A stretch of 18,957 bases of DNA from Myxococcales bacterium (GCA_009885595.1 VFKJ01000348.1:1-18957); one strand, 5' to 3'; positions 7,654 through 15,244 are shown, counted from the stretch's first letter. The notes: a model not told the origin generated them from the letters alone. Made by a program: numbers and translations.

Positions 7654-8171
7654 ATCCGATCGTCCACGCCGAGCTCTCGTGGCTCGGCGCGCAGAAGCTC
7701 ACCGACCGGCGCGACCGCATTTTGGTGACGCTGGGCGGGGTGCTGCCTGATCTCGACGGGCTCACGTTGCTCGGTGGCGAAGAGCTCTACGGCAAGTGGC
7801 ACCACGTGCTCACCCATGGGGTGCTCTCCGCGCTGGTGATCTCGGGCGCGCTCGCCTTGATGGCGAAGCGAAAGGCGCCGGTGTTCTTCCTCGCGCTCGC
7901 GGCGTTCCACCTGCACCTCTTCTGCGATCTGCTGGGGAGCGGACCGGGGTGGCCCGTTCATTACCTGTGGCCGATCAGCGCCGAGGAGTGGAGCTGGAGC
8001 GGCCAGTGGGATCTCGCCAGCTGGCAGAACAGCCTCATCGGCCTGGGCGCGACGCTCGCGGTGCTGGCGTGCGCGCTGCCGTTCGGGCGGACCGCGGTGG
8101 AGTTGTTCTCGCTGAAGCTCGACGCGAAGGTGGTGGCGACCTTGCGCAAGCGCTTTTCGCGCGCTCCATGA
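7650..8171 (+). CDS. YdjM/DUF457-like predicted inner-membrane metal-dependent hydrolase
   Basis: A 173-residue protein with several hydrophobic segments (VLSALVISGALALMA, VFFLALAAFHLHLF, LIGLGATLAVLACAL), predicted in the inner membrane. Histidines and acidic residues typical of the LexA-regulated YdjM/DUF457 family cluster in HAELSWLGAQ, GGVLPDLDGL, KWHHVLTHG and FHLHLFCDLLGS, suggesting a metal site at the membrane face. The biochemical substrate of this family is not known to me. GTG start with a 4-nt overlap (GTGA) on pcnB indicates translational coupling. No LexA box was sought beyond a visual scan and none stood out. The gene converges on dinB, with a palindromic element between the two stop codons. 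Confidence 0.75.
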   Translation: MNPIVHAELSWLGAQKLTDRRDRILVTLGGVLPDLDGLTLLGGEELYGKWHHVLTHGVLSALVISGALALMAKRKAPVFFLALAAFHLHLFCDLLGSGPGWPVHYLWPISAEEWSWSGQWDLASWQNSLIGLGATLAVLACALPFGRTAVELFSLKLDAKVVATLRKRFSRAP

Positions 8172-8180
8172 CTGCGTTTT

Positions 8181-8220
8181 CCCCTCACCCCGACCCTCTC
8201 CCCTGCAGGGGAGAGGGAGA
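8181..8220. repeat. GC-rich palindromic repeat element, copy A (intergenic)
   Basis: A CCCCTCACCCCGA half-unit precedes a perfect 24-bp palindrome at 8194-8217 (arm CCCTCTCCCCTG and its reverse complement). It fills the gap between the convergent stop codons of the YdjM-like gene and dinB. Two more copies lie at about 15186-15224 (inverted) and 15629-15670 (inside tsaB). A stem-loop here could protect or end both transcripts, but no T-run follows in either direction. Confidence 0.85.
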
Positions 8221-9507
8221 TCAGTCGTCGAGCGGCGGAGGCTCTTCGTCGCGCTCGACGTGCGGCTGTTGCTGCCGCCGTTCCCGCTCGGCGCGCGCGG
8301 CGGTCTCGCGCTTGTCCTCTGAATAGAACCCGTCGCGCGCCTCATCGGGGTCGTCCTGGCGCAGGTCGGCGGTCACCACCGCCTTGCTGCCGAACTTCGA
8401 GGCGATCGCATCGAGCGCCTGGTTGAGCTTGTCGCTCTTTGCCGGCGGGGTGTCGGCCCCGAACAAGCCGAGCTGATCCTCGCCGCCGGTGAGCTCCTGG
8501 CCCGACACTCCGGTGAGCCGAATGCGCCGGCGCAGATCGGCCTTCTGCAGCAACTGCAGCGCCTCGCGGTAGAGCGTCTGCCCGTCATCGGTCGCGGTTG
8601 GCAGCGTCACTCGCCGGGTGATCTGCGTGAAGTCGGAGTACTTCACCGTCAGCTGCACGCAGCGCGCCTTGAGCTCTGACTTGCGCAGCCGCCGGCCCAC
8701 CCGCAGCGCCTGCGAGTGCAGGTGCGGTTTGAGCACCTCTTCGCCGAGCAGATCTTCCTCGAAGGTGTCCTGCGCGCCCACGCTCTTCGCGTGCCGATCG
8801 GACACCACCACGCGCTCGTCGAGGCCGTGAGAGAGCTCCCAGAAGTGCTGCGCGGAAGTGCCCAGCCGCTCGCCCAGCCAGGCGAGGTCCTTCGCGGCGA
8901 CGTCGCCGATGGTGCGGAGTCCGTGCCGCTCGAGCACCTGCTCGGTCTTCGGCCCCACGCCCCAGATCCGCGAGACGGGCAGGGGAGCGAGAAACTCCCG
9001 CGCGGTGCCGGGCGCCACCTCATGTTGTCCGTTGGGCTTGGCGAAGTCGGAGGCGATCTTCGCCACGAACTTCACCTCTGCGATGCCCGCGGAGGCCGGC
9101 AGCTCGATCTCTTTCCTGATCTCCTCGCGGATGCGCCGGGCGAGGTCGCCCACGGTGCCGAAGAGCCCCAGCGAGCCGGTGACGTCGAGGAACGCCTCGT
9201 CGAGCGAGAGCGGCTCGATCAGCGGGGTGTAGCGCTCGAAGATGCGGAACACCGCCTCGCTGGCGTCGACGTACGCATGAAAGCGGGGAGGCACCACGAT
9301 CGCGCGCGGGGCCAGCTTGATCGCCCGCGCCATGGGGATCGCGCTGCGCACCCCGAAGGGCCGCACCTCGTAGGAAGCCGCCAACACCACGCCGCGCTGA
9401 GGGTGGCCGCCGACGATCACCGGCTTGCCGCGCAGCTCAGGGGCGTCGCGCTGCTCGACCGACGCGTAGAAGGCGTCCATGTCGAGGTGGATGATGGCGC
9501 GAGTCAT
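8221..9507 (-). CDS. dinB: DNA polymerase IV (Y-family translesion polymerase)
   Basis: DinB copies damaged DNA with low fidelity. The 428-residue product has the Y-family signature IIHLDMDAFYASVEQRD, with metal-binding D9 and D11 and likely steric-gate Y14, and the second acidic motif SLDEAFLD (D103, E104). The thumb and helix-hairpin region includes IWGVGPKTEQVLERHGLRTIGD. A little-finger domain follows, then the beta-clamp-binding motif QLGLFG at 345-350. After the clamp motif comes a highly charged tail (ERERRQQQPHVERDEEPPPLDD) longer than in E. coli Pol IV. GAGGG (9516-9520 on the plus strand as CCCTC) lies 8 nt before the ATG. It follows the rluA-like gene on the same strand after 48 nt, probably as the last gene of the operon. 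Confidence 0.95.
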   Translation of the reverse strand: MTRAIIHLDMDAFYASVEQRDAPELRGKPVIVGGHPQRGVVLAASYEVRPFGVRSAIPMARAIKLAPRAIVVPPRFHAYVDASEAVFRIFERYTPLIEPLSLDEAFLDVTGSLGLFGTVGDLARRIREEIRKEIELPASAGIAEVKFVAKIASDFAKPNGQHEVAPGTAREFLAPLPVSRIWGVGPKTEQVLERHGLRTIGDVAAKDLAWLGERLGTSAQHFWELSHGLDERVVVSDRHAKSVGAQDTFEEDLLGEEVLKPHLHSQALRVGRRLRKSELKARCVQLTVKYSDFTQITRRVTLPTATDDGQTLYREALQLLQKADLRRRIRLTGVSGQELTGGEDQLGLFGADTPPAKSDKLNQALDAIASKFGSKAVVTADLRQDDPDEARDGFYSEDKRETAARAERERRQQQPHVERDEEPPPLDD

Positions 9508-9514
9508 GAGCGCG

Positions 9515-9543
9515 TCCCTCGACTCCGCTCGGGCTGAACGGGG
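9515..9543. repeat. Candidate short dispersed repeat upstream of dinB
   Basis: On the minus strand this reads GCCCGAGCGGAGTCGAGGG preceded by CCGTTCA. This resembles a short sequence I recall as scattered between genes in many GC-rich bacteria. It supplies the ribosome site of dinB. Only one copy occurs in this window, so the repeat status rests on recollection. Confidence 0.35.
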
Positions 9544-9555
9544 GGCGGCATCAGC

Positions 9556-10491
9556 TCAACCCTCGCGGGCTGGCAGCTTCGGCTCGTCGCTGGGCAGCCG
9601 CACGTCGAGCACCTTCGCCAGCTCGGGCGGCAGCGGGCTCTCCACCCGCACGAACTCGCCGGTGACCGGGTGCCGCACGCCCAGGGACACCGCGTGCAGG
9701 AAGAAGCGGCTCAGCCCCGGCTCCTCGGCCCCGCCGTAGAGCGTGTCTCCCACGATCGGCGCCCCGACCGCGGCCAGGTGCGCGCGCACCTGGTGCAGCA
9801 CCCCCGTCACCAGCTTCACGTCGACCAGCGCGTACGAGCCCCGCCGCGCGCGCACGCTGAACTCGGTGATCGCGGGCCGCCCCGATTCCACCCCGGGCAC
9901 CACGTGATCGCCGGCGTGGTTGAGCGGCACCTCGATGGTGCCTTCGTCTGCGAGCGGGCCCTTCACCAGGGCGAGGTACTTCTTCTCCACCGCGCGCTCT
10001 TCCGAGAAGGCCGCGCGCATCTTCTCCCAGGCGGGCCGGGTGCGCGCCGCCAGCAGCACGCCCGAGGTCTCCACGTCGAGCCGATGGCACAGCCCCGCCT
10101 CGCGCGGGTCGTCGCCCACCGCGCTCATCTCGGGGTACTTCGCGATCAGGGCGTTGGCGATGGTGCCCTGCTCGCCGGGCTGCAGCGGCTGCGAGGGCAC
10201 GCCCGCGGCCTTGTCGACGAAGACCAGCGCCTCGTCCTCGTGCAGCACGCGCAGTTCGAGGGTGGTGTCGGCCTGGGCCGCGGTGGTGGCCTGGGCTTCG
10301 GGCACGTCGATCTCCAGCGCGTCGCCTGCCGCCACCATCAGGCCCTTCTTCGCCTTCTTGTGGTTGATGCGCACCGCGCCGTCTTCGAACAGCGCCTTGA
10401 CCCGCGCGCGCGAGAGCCCCAGCGCCTCGCCGACGACGAGGTCGATGCGTTTACCGGCCGCCGCGATGTCCACCTTGAACGAGTGCCTCAT
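9556..10491 (-). CDS. RluA-family RNA pseudouridine synthase
   Basis: The enzyme isomerises specific uridines in rRNA or tRNA to pseudouridine. The 311-residue protein has an N-terminal S4-type RNA-binding domain (about 13-62: IDLVVGEALGLSRARVKALF). The catalytic domain carries VFVDKAAGVPSQP (about 90-102), the active-site block CHRLDVETSG (catalytic D139), AVEKKYLALV and TGVLHQVRAHLAAVGAPIVG, a variant of the usual TG-R-T-HQIR-H motif. The S4 domain points to the RluC/RluD type, but the target site cannot be told from sequence alone. Its ATG overlaps the kinase stop by 4 nt (ATGA), so it is translated together with the upstream kinase. Next is dinB, 48 nt downstream. Confidence 0.92.
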   Translation of the reverse strand: MRHSFKVDIAAAGKRIDLVVGEALGLSRARVKALFEDGAVRINHKKAKKGLMVAAGDALEIDVPEAQATTAAQADTTLELRVLHEDEALVFVDKAAGVPSQPLQPGEQGTIANALIAKYPEMSAVGDDPREAGLCHRLDVETSGVLLAARTRPAWEKMRAAFSEERAVEKKYLALVKGPLADEGTIEVPLNHAGDHVVPGVESGRPAITEFSVRARRGSYALVDVKLVTGVLHQVRAHLAAVGAPIVGDTLYGGAEEPGLSRFFLHAVSLGVRHPVTGEFVRVESPLPPELAKVLDVRLPSDEPKLPAREG

Positions 10492-11663
10492 TCGATGAGC
10501 GCTTCGTACACCTCTTCGGCCGTCTGGAAACGATCGTCCGGCTCCTTGCGGATCAGGCGATGCGCGACGCGGGAGAGCACCCGATCACTGCGCGAGTTCA
10601 GCGCGCTGACAGGCGTCGCTTCCGTCTCCAGCACCTTCTGCCAGAGCTCATACGGGGTGCGCGCCTCGAACGGAGGTCGGCCCGCGAGCAGCTCGTACAG
10701 GATCACGCCCAGCGAATAGAGATCGGTGCGGGTGTCGAGCTTCTCCCCCAGGATCTGCTCGGGCGCCATGTAGCGGAAGGTGCCCACCAGGCGGCCGTCG
10801 GCCGTCACCGCGCCGTCGTCGCTGATGTACTTGGCGAGGCCAAAGTCCATCAGGCGCACGGTGCGATCTTCGTCGACCATCACGTTGGAAGGCTTCAGGT
10901 CGCGGTGAATGAGCCCGTAGCCGTGGATGTACGCCAAGGCCTCGCACAGCTGCAGCATCGCGTCCTTCAGGCGGCCGACGCGCTCGGGGCTGTTGAGCCG
11001 ATCGAGCTCGTGATCGCTGAGCTTGATCCCCAGCGGGCGCTCTTCGCCCAAAGGGAGATCGAAGGGCAGCCTCACCTCGTCGCCCGAAATCGAGACCGGG
11101 GTGTCCGGCTCGTCGGCCAGGTCGGCCCAGGCGCGCACCCGGTCGGGGCCTTCCTCGAAGGAGTCGCTGCCCGAGTACTCCTCGCTGGGCTGCTCTTCCC
11201 CGAAGGCGGCCAGGTTGAACACGCCGCTGTGGGCGTCTTCGTCTTCCTCGTCGGCCTCTTCCCCCTCTTCGGTCGGCGCGGGGACGACGGGGGTGCCGGC
11301 CACGTGGCGGTGCGCGGAGATCGCGCGGGCGAGCGCGGCGTCGCTGGCGAGATCCTCCTCGGCGAGCGCGAGGTAGTGGCGCAGCGTCAGGCCCTCGACC
11401 AGCTCCATCGCCAGGTAGGGGTACCCCTGGAAGACGCCGGTGTCGTAGACCTTCACCACGTTGGGGTGAGCCATGTGCTGCAGGGTCTCGAACTCGCGCG
11501 CCAGCCGCCGCGCCGCGCGGGGATCGAGGGCAGGCCCGGTGCTCAAGAGCTTGAGGGCAGCCACTTCACCGCTGCGCCGATCGATCGCGCGGTACACGGT
11601 CCCCACGCCCCCGCTGCCGAGCGTCTCCAGCACGCGGTACGGACCGATGACTTTGGGGGCCAT
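10488..11663 (-). CDS. Hanks-type serine/threonine protein kinase with acidic insert
   Basis: A 391-residue soluble kinase without a membrane segment. Motifs in order: glycine loop LGSGGVGTVYRA (16-21 core), ATP-lysine in AALKLL (K38), hinge YLAMELVEG (83-91), catalytic HRDLKPSN (D255), metal-binding DFG (273-275), APE (300-302), DLYSLGVILYELLAGRPPFE, and the C-terminal arginine region. All catalytic residues are present, so it should be active. Unusually, about 124 residues, strongly acidic and partly low-complexity (102-225, with TEEGEEADEEDED), separate the hinge from helix E. Myxobacteria have many such kinases; substrates are unknown. The start is ATG 11663; the upstream ribosome site is weak. 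It heads the kinase-rluA-dinB run, divergent from uppS. Confidence 0.93.
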   Translation of the reverse strand: MAPKVIGPYRVLETLGSGGVGTVYRAIDRRSGEVAALKLLSTGPALDPRAARRLAREFETLQHMAHPNVVKVYDTGVFQGYPYLAMELVEGLTLRHYLALAEEDLASDAALARAISAHRHVAGTPVVPAPTEEGEEADEEDEDAHSGVFNLAAFGEEQPSEEYSGSDSFEEGPDRVRAWADLADEPDTPVSISGDEVRLPFDLPLGEERPLGIKLSDHELDRLNSPERVGRLKDAMLQLCEALAYIHGYGLIHRDLKPSNVMVDEDRTVRLMDFGLAKYISDDGAVTADGRLVGTFRYMAPEQILGEKLDTRTDLYSLGVILYELLAGRPPFEARTPYELWQKVLETEATPVSALNSRSDRVLSRVAHRLIRKEPDDRFQTAEEVYEALIE

Positions 11664-11888
11664 GCGGGCGCGGATGGTAGGGACGGGTGCCAGCGCGGGT
11701 CAACGAGCGCAGCCGAAGCGACCCCAAGCGCCACTTCTGGCCGTTGGGTGGTGACGCACGACCGTTCGGCGCAGCCAGGGGAGTGCGCGGGCCCCAGCCG
11801 TGTCACTGTGAGGACACCACGCTGTTTCACCCTCGACCCCGAGCCTCTTTCGGGTAGGTTGCTTTGCCTCGCTGGCCCGGTCGTACCG
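11664..11888. promoter_or_regulatory. Divergent intergenic region between kinase and uppS
   Basis: These 225 bases should carry promoters for both directions, but no pair close to the sigma-70 consensus stood out. A small palindrome, TCAC-T-GTGA (11803-11811), lies inside a weaker GTGTC/GACAC inverted repeat (11800-11817) and could be an operator. Neither gene has a strong ribosome site. The uppS reading frame stays open across this region, but codon quality does not suggest coding. Confidence 0.45.
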
Positions 11889-12668
11889 ATGGAATCAACC
11901 TCTGAACTCGAGAGCCGGCTGAAGACGCGCCCCCTGCCGCGGCATGTCGGCATCATCATGGACGGCAACGGCCGGTGGGCCGAAGGCCGCGGGCTCCCTC
12001 GGGTAGAGGGGCACCGGGTCGGTTCTGACAGCGTGCGCGAGATCACCCGCTGCGCGCGCCGGGTCGGGGTCGAGGCCCTCACGCTCTATGCCTTCTCCGC
12101 GCAGAACTGGTCGCGGCCGGCCGACGAAGTCGCCGCGCTGATGGATCTGCTGCGGGAGTACCTCCTCAAAGAACGGGAGGAGATCCTCGACAACGGCATT
12201 CGCCTCAACGCGATTGGTGAGCTCGACAAGCTGCCGAAGTACGTGCGCGAGCCCCTCGAGGCGATCCGCGCCGAGTCGGCGGCCAACACCGGCATGACGC
12301 TCACCCTGGCGCTCTCCTACGGCGGCCGCGAAGAGCTGGTGGCGATGGCCCGCCGCATCGCCGAGAAGACCCAGAGCGGGCAGCTCGAGCCCGCCGCGGT
12401 GAGCGAGGCGCTGGTCGACGCCCTGATGTGGACGGCGGGGCTGCCGCCGGTGGATCTGGTGATCCGCACCTCGGGTGAGCGGCGCCTCTCCAACTTCATG
12501 CTCTGGCAGACCGCGTACGCCGAGCTGGTGTTCTCGGAAGTCCTCTGGCCTGACTTCCGCGCGCGCGAGCTGATCGACTGCCTGTCCGCGTTCCAGCAGC
12601 GGGAGCGCCGGTTCGGGATGACGGGCGCGCAGGCGCAGACGCTCCCCTTCCGTCGAGCCAGTTCGTGA
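11889..12668 (+). CDS. uppS: Polyprenyl (undecaprenyl) diphosphate synthase UppS
   Basis: UppS extends farnesyl diphosphate with isopentenyl diphosphate to make the C55 lipid carrier for peptidoglycan and surface polysaccharides. The 259-residue product has HVGIIMDGNGRWAEGRG (catalytic D25), RVEGHRVGSDSVREI, LTLYAFSAQNW, LALSYGGREEL, and the C-terminal RTSGERRLSNFMLWQTAYAEL, all hallmarks of cis-prenyltransferases. Length is normal. The frame extends far upstream without a stop, but homology begins just after ATG 11889, which I take as the start; its ribosome site is weak. The stop overlaps the cdsA GTG by 4 nt (GTGA). Gene order uppS-cdsA-rseP is the common bacterial envelope cluster. Confidence 0.95.
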   Translation: MESTSELESRLKTRPLPRHVGIIMDGNGRWAEGRGLPRVEGHRVGSDSVREITRCARRVGVEALTLYAFSAQNWSRPADEVAALMDLLREYLLKEREEILDNGIRLNAIGELDKLPKYVREPLEAIRAESAANTGMTLTLALSYGGREELVAMARRIAEKTQSGQLEPAAVSEALVDALMWTAGLPPVDLVIRTSGERRLSNFMLWQTAYAELVFSEVLWPDFRARELIDCLSAFQQRERRFGMTGAQAQTLPFRRASS

Positions 12669-13495
12669 CGGAGAAGAACAAGAACCTGATGATCAGGTTG
12701 ATCTCCGGGTTCACGCTCCTGCCCGGGGTGCTCTACCTGCTGTACCTGGGCGGCTGGTGGACGGCGGGGCTGCTCGGCTTCGCGGCCGGCGCGGTCGCGT
12801 GGGAATACATCGGCATCACCCTCAAGGGCGTCACCCCGGTGGCGTTCTTCACGGTGGGCATGGCGGCGGCGATGCCGATGCTGCCGATCGCCTTACCGGA
12901 GCACGCGGCCTCGCTCATCTCCGGCGCGACCGGGCTGGTGCTCTTCGTGGCCTGGGCCTGGCACCTGCTGCGCGGCCCGCTCCCCGAGGCGCCGGTGCGC
13001 ACCGCCCATCTGCTGATGGCCTTCATCTACGGCCACGGCGGGCTCACCGCGCTGGCGGCGCTGCGGCTGGTGCCCGATCACGGCCTGATGTGGGTGGTGT
13101 CGGCGCTGGTGATCACCTGGGGCAACGACACGATGGCGTACTTCGCCGGTCGGCTCTTCGGGAAGCACAAGCTCTACCCCGAGGTGAGCCCGAACAAGAC
13201 CTGGGAAGGCTTCTTCGGCGGCTTCGTGGGCGCCATCGGCTTCCTCTTCATTCAGCGGGCGTTCTTCTTCCCCACGCTGACGGTGATCGACTGCTTCGTG
13301 CTCGGGGCCTTCGGCAGCGTGCTGGGCCCTGCGGGCGACCTGTGCGAGTCGATGCTCAAGCGCGCTTACGGGGTGAAGGACTCCGGGGTGATCATTCCCG
13401 GGCACGGCGGCATGCTCGATCGGATCGACGCGCTGATCTTCAACGCGCCCATGGTGTTCCTCTACGTCGTCTTCCTCAGGGGATGGCTCACCTGA
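12665..13495 (+). CDS. cdsA: Phosphatidate cytidylyltransferase CdsA
   Basis: CdsA makes CDP-diacylglycerol from phosphatidic acid and CTP at the inner membrane. The 276-residue protein has several transmembrane segments (for example LISGFTLLPGVLYLLYLGGW, LLGFAAGAVAWEYIGI). It ends with the family signature SMLKRAYGVKDSGVIIPGHG followed by GMLDRID (about 237-264), containing the K-D pair and the H-G-G-x-x-D-R core. Upstream, NDTMAYFAGRLFGKHKL and SPNKTWEGFFGG are also typical. The GTG start overlaps the uppS stop by 4 nt. PlsX in the first operon supplies an earlier step of the same pathway. In many bacteria dxr follows; here the next gene is rseP. Confidence 0.95.
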   Translation: MTEKNKNLMIRLISGFTLLPGVLYLLYLGGWWTAGLLGFAAGAVAWEYIGITLKGVTPVAFFTVGMAAAMPMLPIALPEHAASLISGATGLVLFVAWAWHLLRGPLPEAPVRTAHLLMAFIYGHGGLTALAALRLVPDHGLMWVVSALVITWGNDTMAYFAGRLFGKHKLYPEVSPNKTWEGFFGGFVGAIGFLFIQRAFFFPTLTVIDCFVLGAFGSVLGPAGDLCESMLKRAYGVKDSGVIIPGHGGMLDRIDALIFNAPMVFLYVVFLRGWLT

Positions 13496-13506
13496 AGGCT
13501 GGATGA

Positions 13507-13526
13507 AACCGGCTGCACTGCCGGTT
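13507..13526. repeat. Perfect 7-bp stem-loop between cdsA and rseP
   Basis: AACCGGC, a TGCACT loop and GCCGGTT form a perfect hairpin in the 44-nt gap. No T-run follows, so it is not a classical terminator; it could be an RNA-processing or stability element. It lies 13 nt upstream of the rseP ATG, which has no visible Shine-Dalgarno sequence. Confidence 0.6.
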
Positions 13527-13539
13527 ATCGTGACCGCAC

Positions 13540-15171
13540 ATGGGCGCCTTTCAGGACACGATCTACTTCGCCATCTTCCTGGGCGTCCTCGTCACGGTGC
13601 ATGAAGCAGGGCACTTCTTCGCCGCCAAGTGGGCCGGCGTGAAGGTGCTCCAGTTCGCCATCGGGTTCGGACCCAAGCTCTTCGGCTTCAGGCGTGGCGA
13701 GACCGAGTACTCGATCAGGGCGCTGCCGCTGGGCGGCTTCGTGGCGATGGCCGGTCAGCACCCCGGTGAAGAGGTCGCAGAGGCTGACGCTGGCCGCACC
13801 TTTCTGGAAGCGGTGTGGTGGAAGCGGGTGATCATTCTGCTCGCCGGGCCCGCGGCGAACCTGGTGTTCCCGATCGTCGCGCTCTTCTTCGTGTACCTGG
13901 GTGACACCACCGAGTTCACTCCGCGCGTCGGCGCCGTCGAGCCCGCCTCTCCGGCGGCGGTGGCGGGGCTCAGGCCCGGCGATCTGATCGTCAGCATCGA
14001 TGGCACGCCCATTCGCACCTTCACCGAGCTCTCGAAGATCGCCGCCGCCAGCGCCGACAAGGAGCTGGCGCTGGTGGTCGAGCGCGGCGGCAAGCAGGAG
14101 TCGCTGCGCGTCACCCCGTCGAACGTCGAGACGCTGGGGATGATCGAGATCTCCCGCAAGGGGCGCATCGGCATCTCGCTGGCGGAGCAGGCGGCCGTGC
14201 TGGGAGTCCCCGCGGGCTCGGCGGTGGACGCCGCGGGCCTGCGCACCTTCGACCGCGTGATCCAGCTCGATGGAAAGCCCGTTCGCACCGCGCGCGAGCT
14301 GGAGGAGGGCCTGGACCAGGCGACCGGTACCGTGAAGCTCGAGGTGGTGCGCTTCTCGCCCCTTCACGAGGGCGTGGTGCTGCCCGGGATCGTCTCGGCC
14401 GAGCTGCCGGTTTCCGAGGGCACCGGGCTGGCCCGCATCGGGGCCGAAGGCGGCGACGCGTACGTGTGGGAAGTGCGCCCGGGCACCCCGGCCGCCGCGC
14501 TGGGGATCAAGGTGGGTGATCGTTTCACCGCGGTGAGCGGGCAGCAGGTGCACTCGGTCGGCGCGGTGGAAGATCGCATGGCGCTGGCGCGCAAGCGCAG
14601 GGTGGACATCGAGTGGCGCTCTGGCACCGAGAAGCACACCGCCTCGGTGGGGCCGTTCGTGCCCGAGGGCAACGCGAGGTACTGCATGGCGCCGACCGAC
14701 TTCGGGGTGCGCTTCGGCGCGCCGGGCTTGCCGATGGCGCCGATCGCCGGCGACACCATCACGCTGCACTTCGGGCCGGTGGAGGCGTTGAAGGCGAGCC
14801 TCAAGAAGCTCCCCGAGGGGATCATGTTGATCGGCCGCATCTTGGCGAAGCTGCCCACCGGCGAGGTGCCGCTGGAGTCGATGGGCGGCCCGGTGCAGAT
14901 CTTCCAGGTGGCCTCGCAGACGGCCGAGGCGGGCCTGTCGGCGTTCCTGCAGGCGATGGCGATCGTCTCGGTCAACCTGGCGCTGGTCAACTTGCTGCCG
15001 ATCCCGATCCTCGATGGGTTCGGCATTCTCACCGCGCTCTGGGAGGCCGTGCGGCGGCGCCCGGTGCCGATGCGGGCGCGGGAGATCGCGACGTACTTCG
15101 GGTTCGCGGTGCTGGCGCTGTTGATGGTGGTCGCCTTCCGCAACGACATCGCGCGCCTGCTGTTCTGCTGA
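13540..15171 (+). CDS. rseP: Site-2 intramembrane zinc metalloprotease RseP
   Basis: RseP cuts transmembrane anti-sigma factors or remnant signal peptides inside the inner membrane. The 543-residue protein has the zinc motif HEAGH (21-25) in the first helix. The GxxxN-type segment is LLAGPAANLVFPIV (about 100-113), and the third ligand is D492 in LLPIPILDG. It is about 90 residues longer than E. coli RseP (about 450). The periplasmic part appears to hold three PDZ domains rather than two: one around AVEPASPAAVAGLRPGDLIV, one around VPAGSAVDAAGLRTFDRVIQ, and one around VRPGTPAAALGIKVGDRFTA. The C-terminal helix ends ...ARLLFC. ATG 13540 follows a hairpin and lacks a clear ribosome site. Context with uppS and cdsA is the classical envelope cluster. 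Confidence 0.93.
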   Translation: MGAFQDTIYFAIFLGVLVTVHEAGHFFAAKWAGVKVLQFAIGFGPKLFGFRRGETEYSIRALPLGGFVAMAGQHPGEEVAEADAGRTFLEAVWWKRVIILLAGPAANLVFPIVALFFVYLGDTTEFTPRVGAVEPASPAAVAGLRPGDLIVSIDGTPIRTFTELSKIAAASADKELALVVERGGKQESLRVTPSNVETLGMIEISRKGRIGISLAEQAAVLGVPAGSAVDAAGLRTFDRVIQLDGKPVRTARELEEGLDQATGTVKLEVVRFSPLHEGVVLPGIVSAELPVSEGTGLARIGAEGGDAYVWEVRPGTPAAALGIKVGDRFTAVSGQQVHSVGAVEDRMALARKRRVDIEWRSGTEKHTASVGPFVPEGNARYCMAPTDFGVRFGAPGLPMAPIAGDTITLHFGPVEALKASLKKLPEGIMLIGRILAKLPTGEVPLESMGGPVQIFQVASQTAEAGLSAFLQAMAIVSVNLALVNLLPIPILDGFGILTALWEAVRRRPVPMRAREIATYFGFAVLALLMVVAFRNDIARLLFC

Positions 15172-15185
15172 AAATCGGCACCTGT

Positions 15186-15224
15186 CTCCCTCTCCCCGCG
15201 GGGGAGAGGGTCGGGGAGAGGGCT
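15186..15224. repeat. GC-rich palindromic repeat element, copy B (intergenic, inverted)
   Basis: Ten-base arms CCCTCTCCCC (15188-15197) and GGGGAGAGGG (15201-15210) flank GCG and are followed by TCGGGGAGAGGGC. Read on the minus strand this matches copy C inside tsaB closely, so it is the same element in opposite orientation. It occupies the 73-nt gap between rseP and tsaB. Confidence 0.85.
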
Positions 15225-15244
15225 TTCCCTGCTATGAGCCGCCC

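Noticed and set aside
8194..8217. Palindrome as an intrinsic terminator
   Set aside because: No T-run follows on either strand, and the same element occurs within a coding sequence, so it is listed as a repeat.
10560..11888. Long open upstream extension of the uppS frame
   Set aside because: It is antisense to the kinase gene and lacks similarity; UppS homology starts just after ATG 11889.
13525..14769. 414-residue minus-strand ORF opposite rseP
   Set aside because: Composition-biased shadow of rseP; the plus strand carries all metalloprotease motifs.
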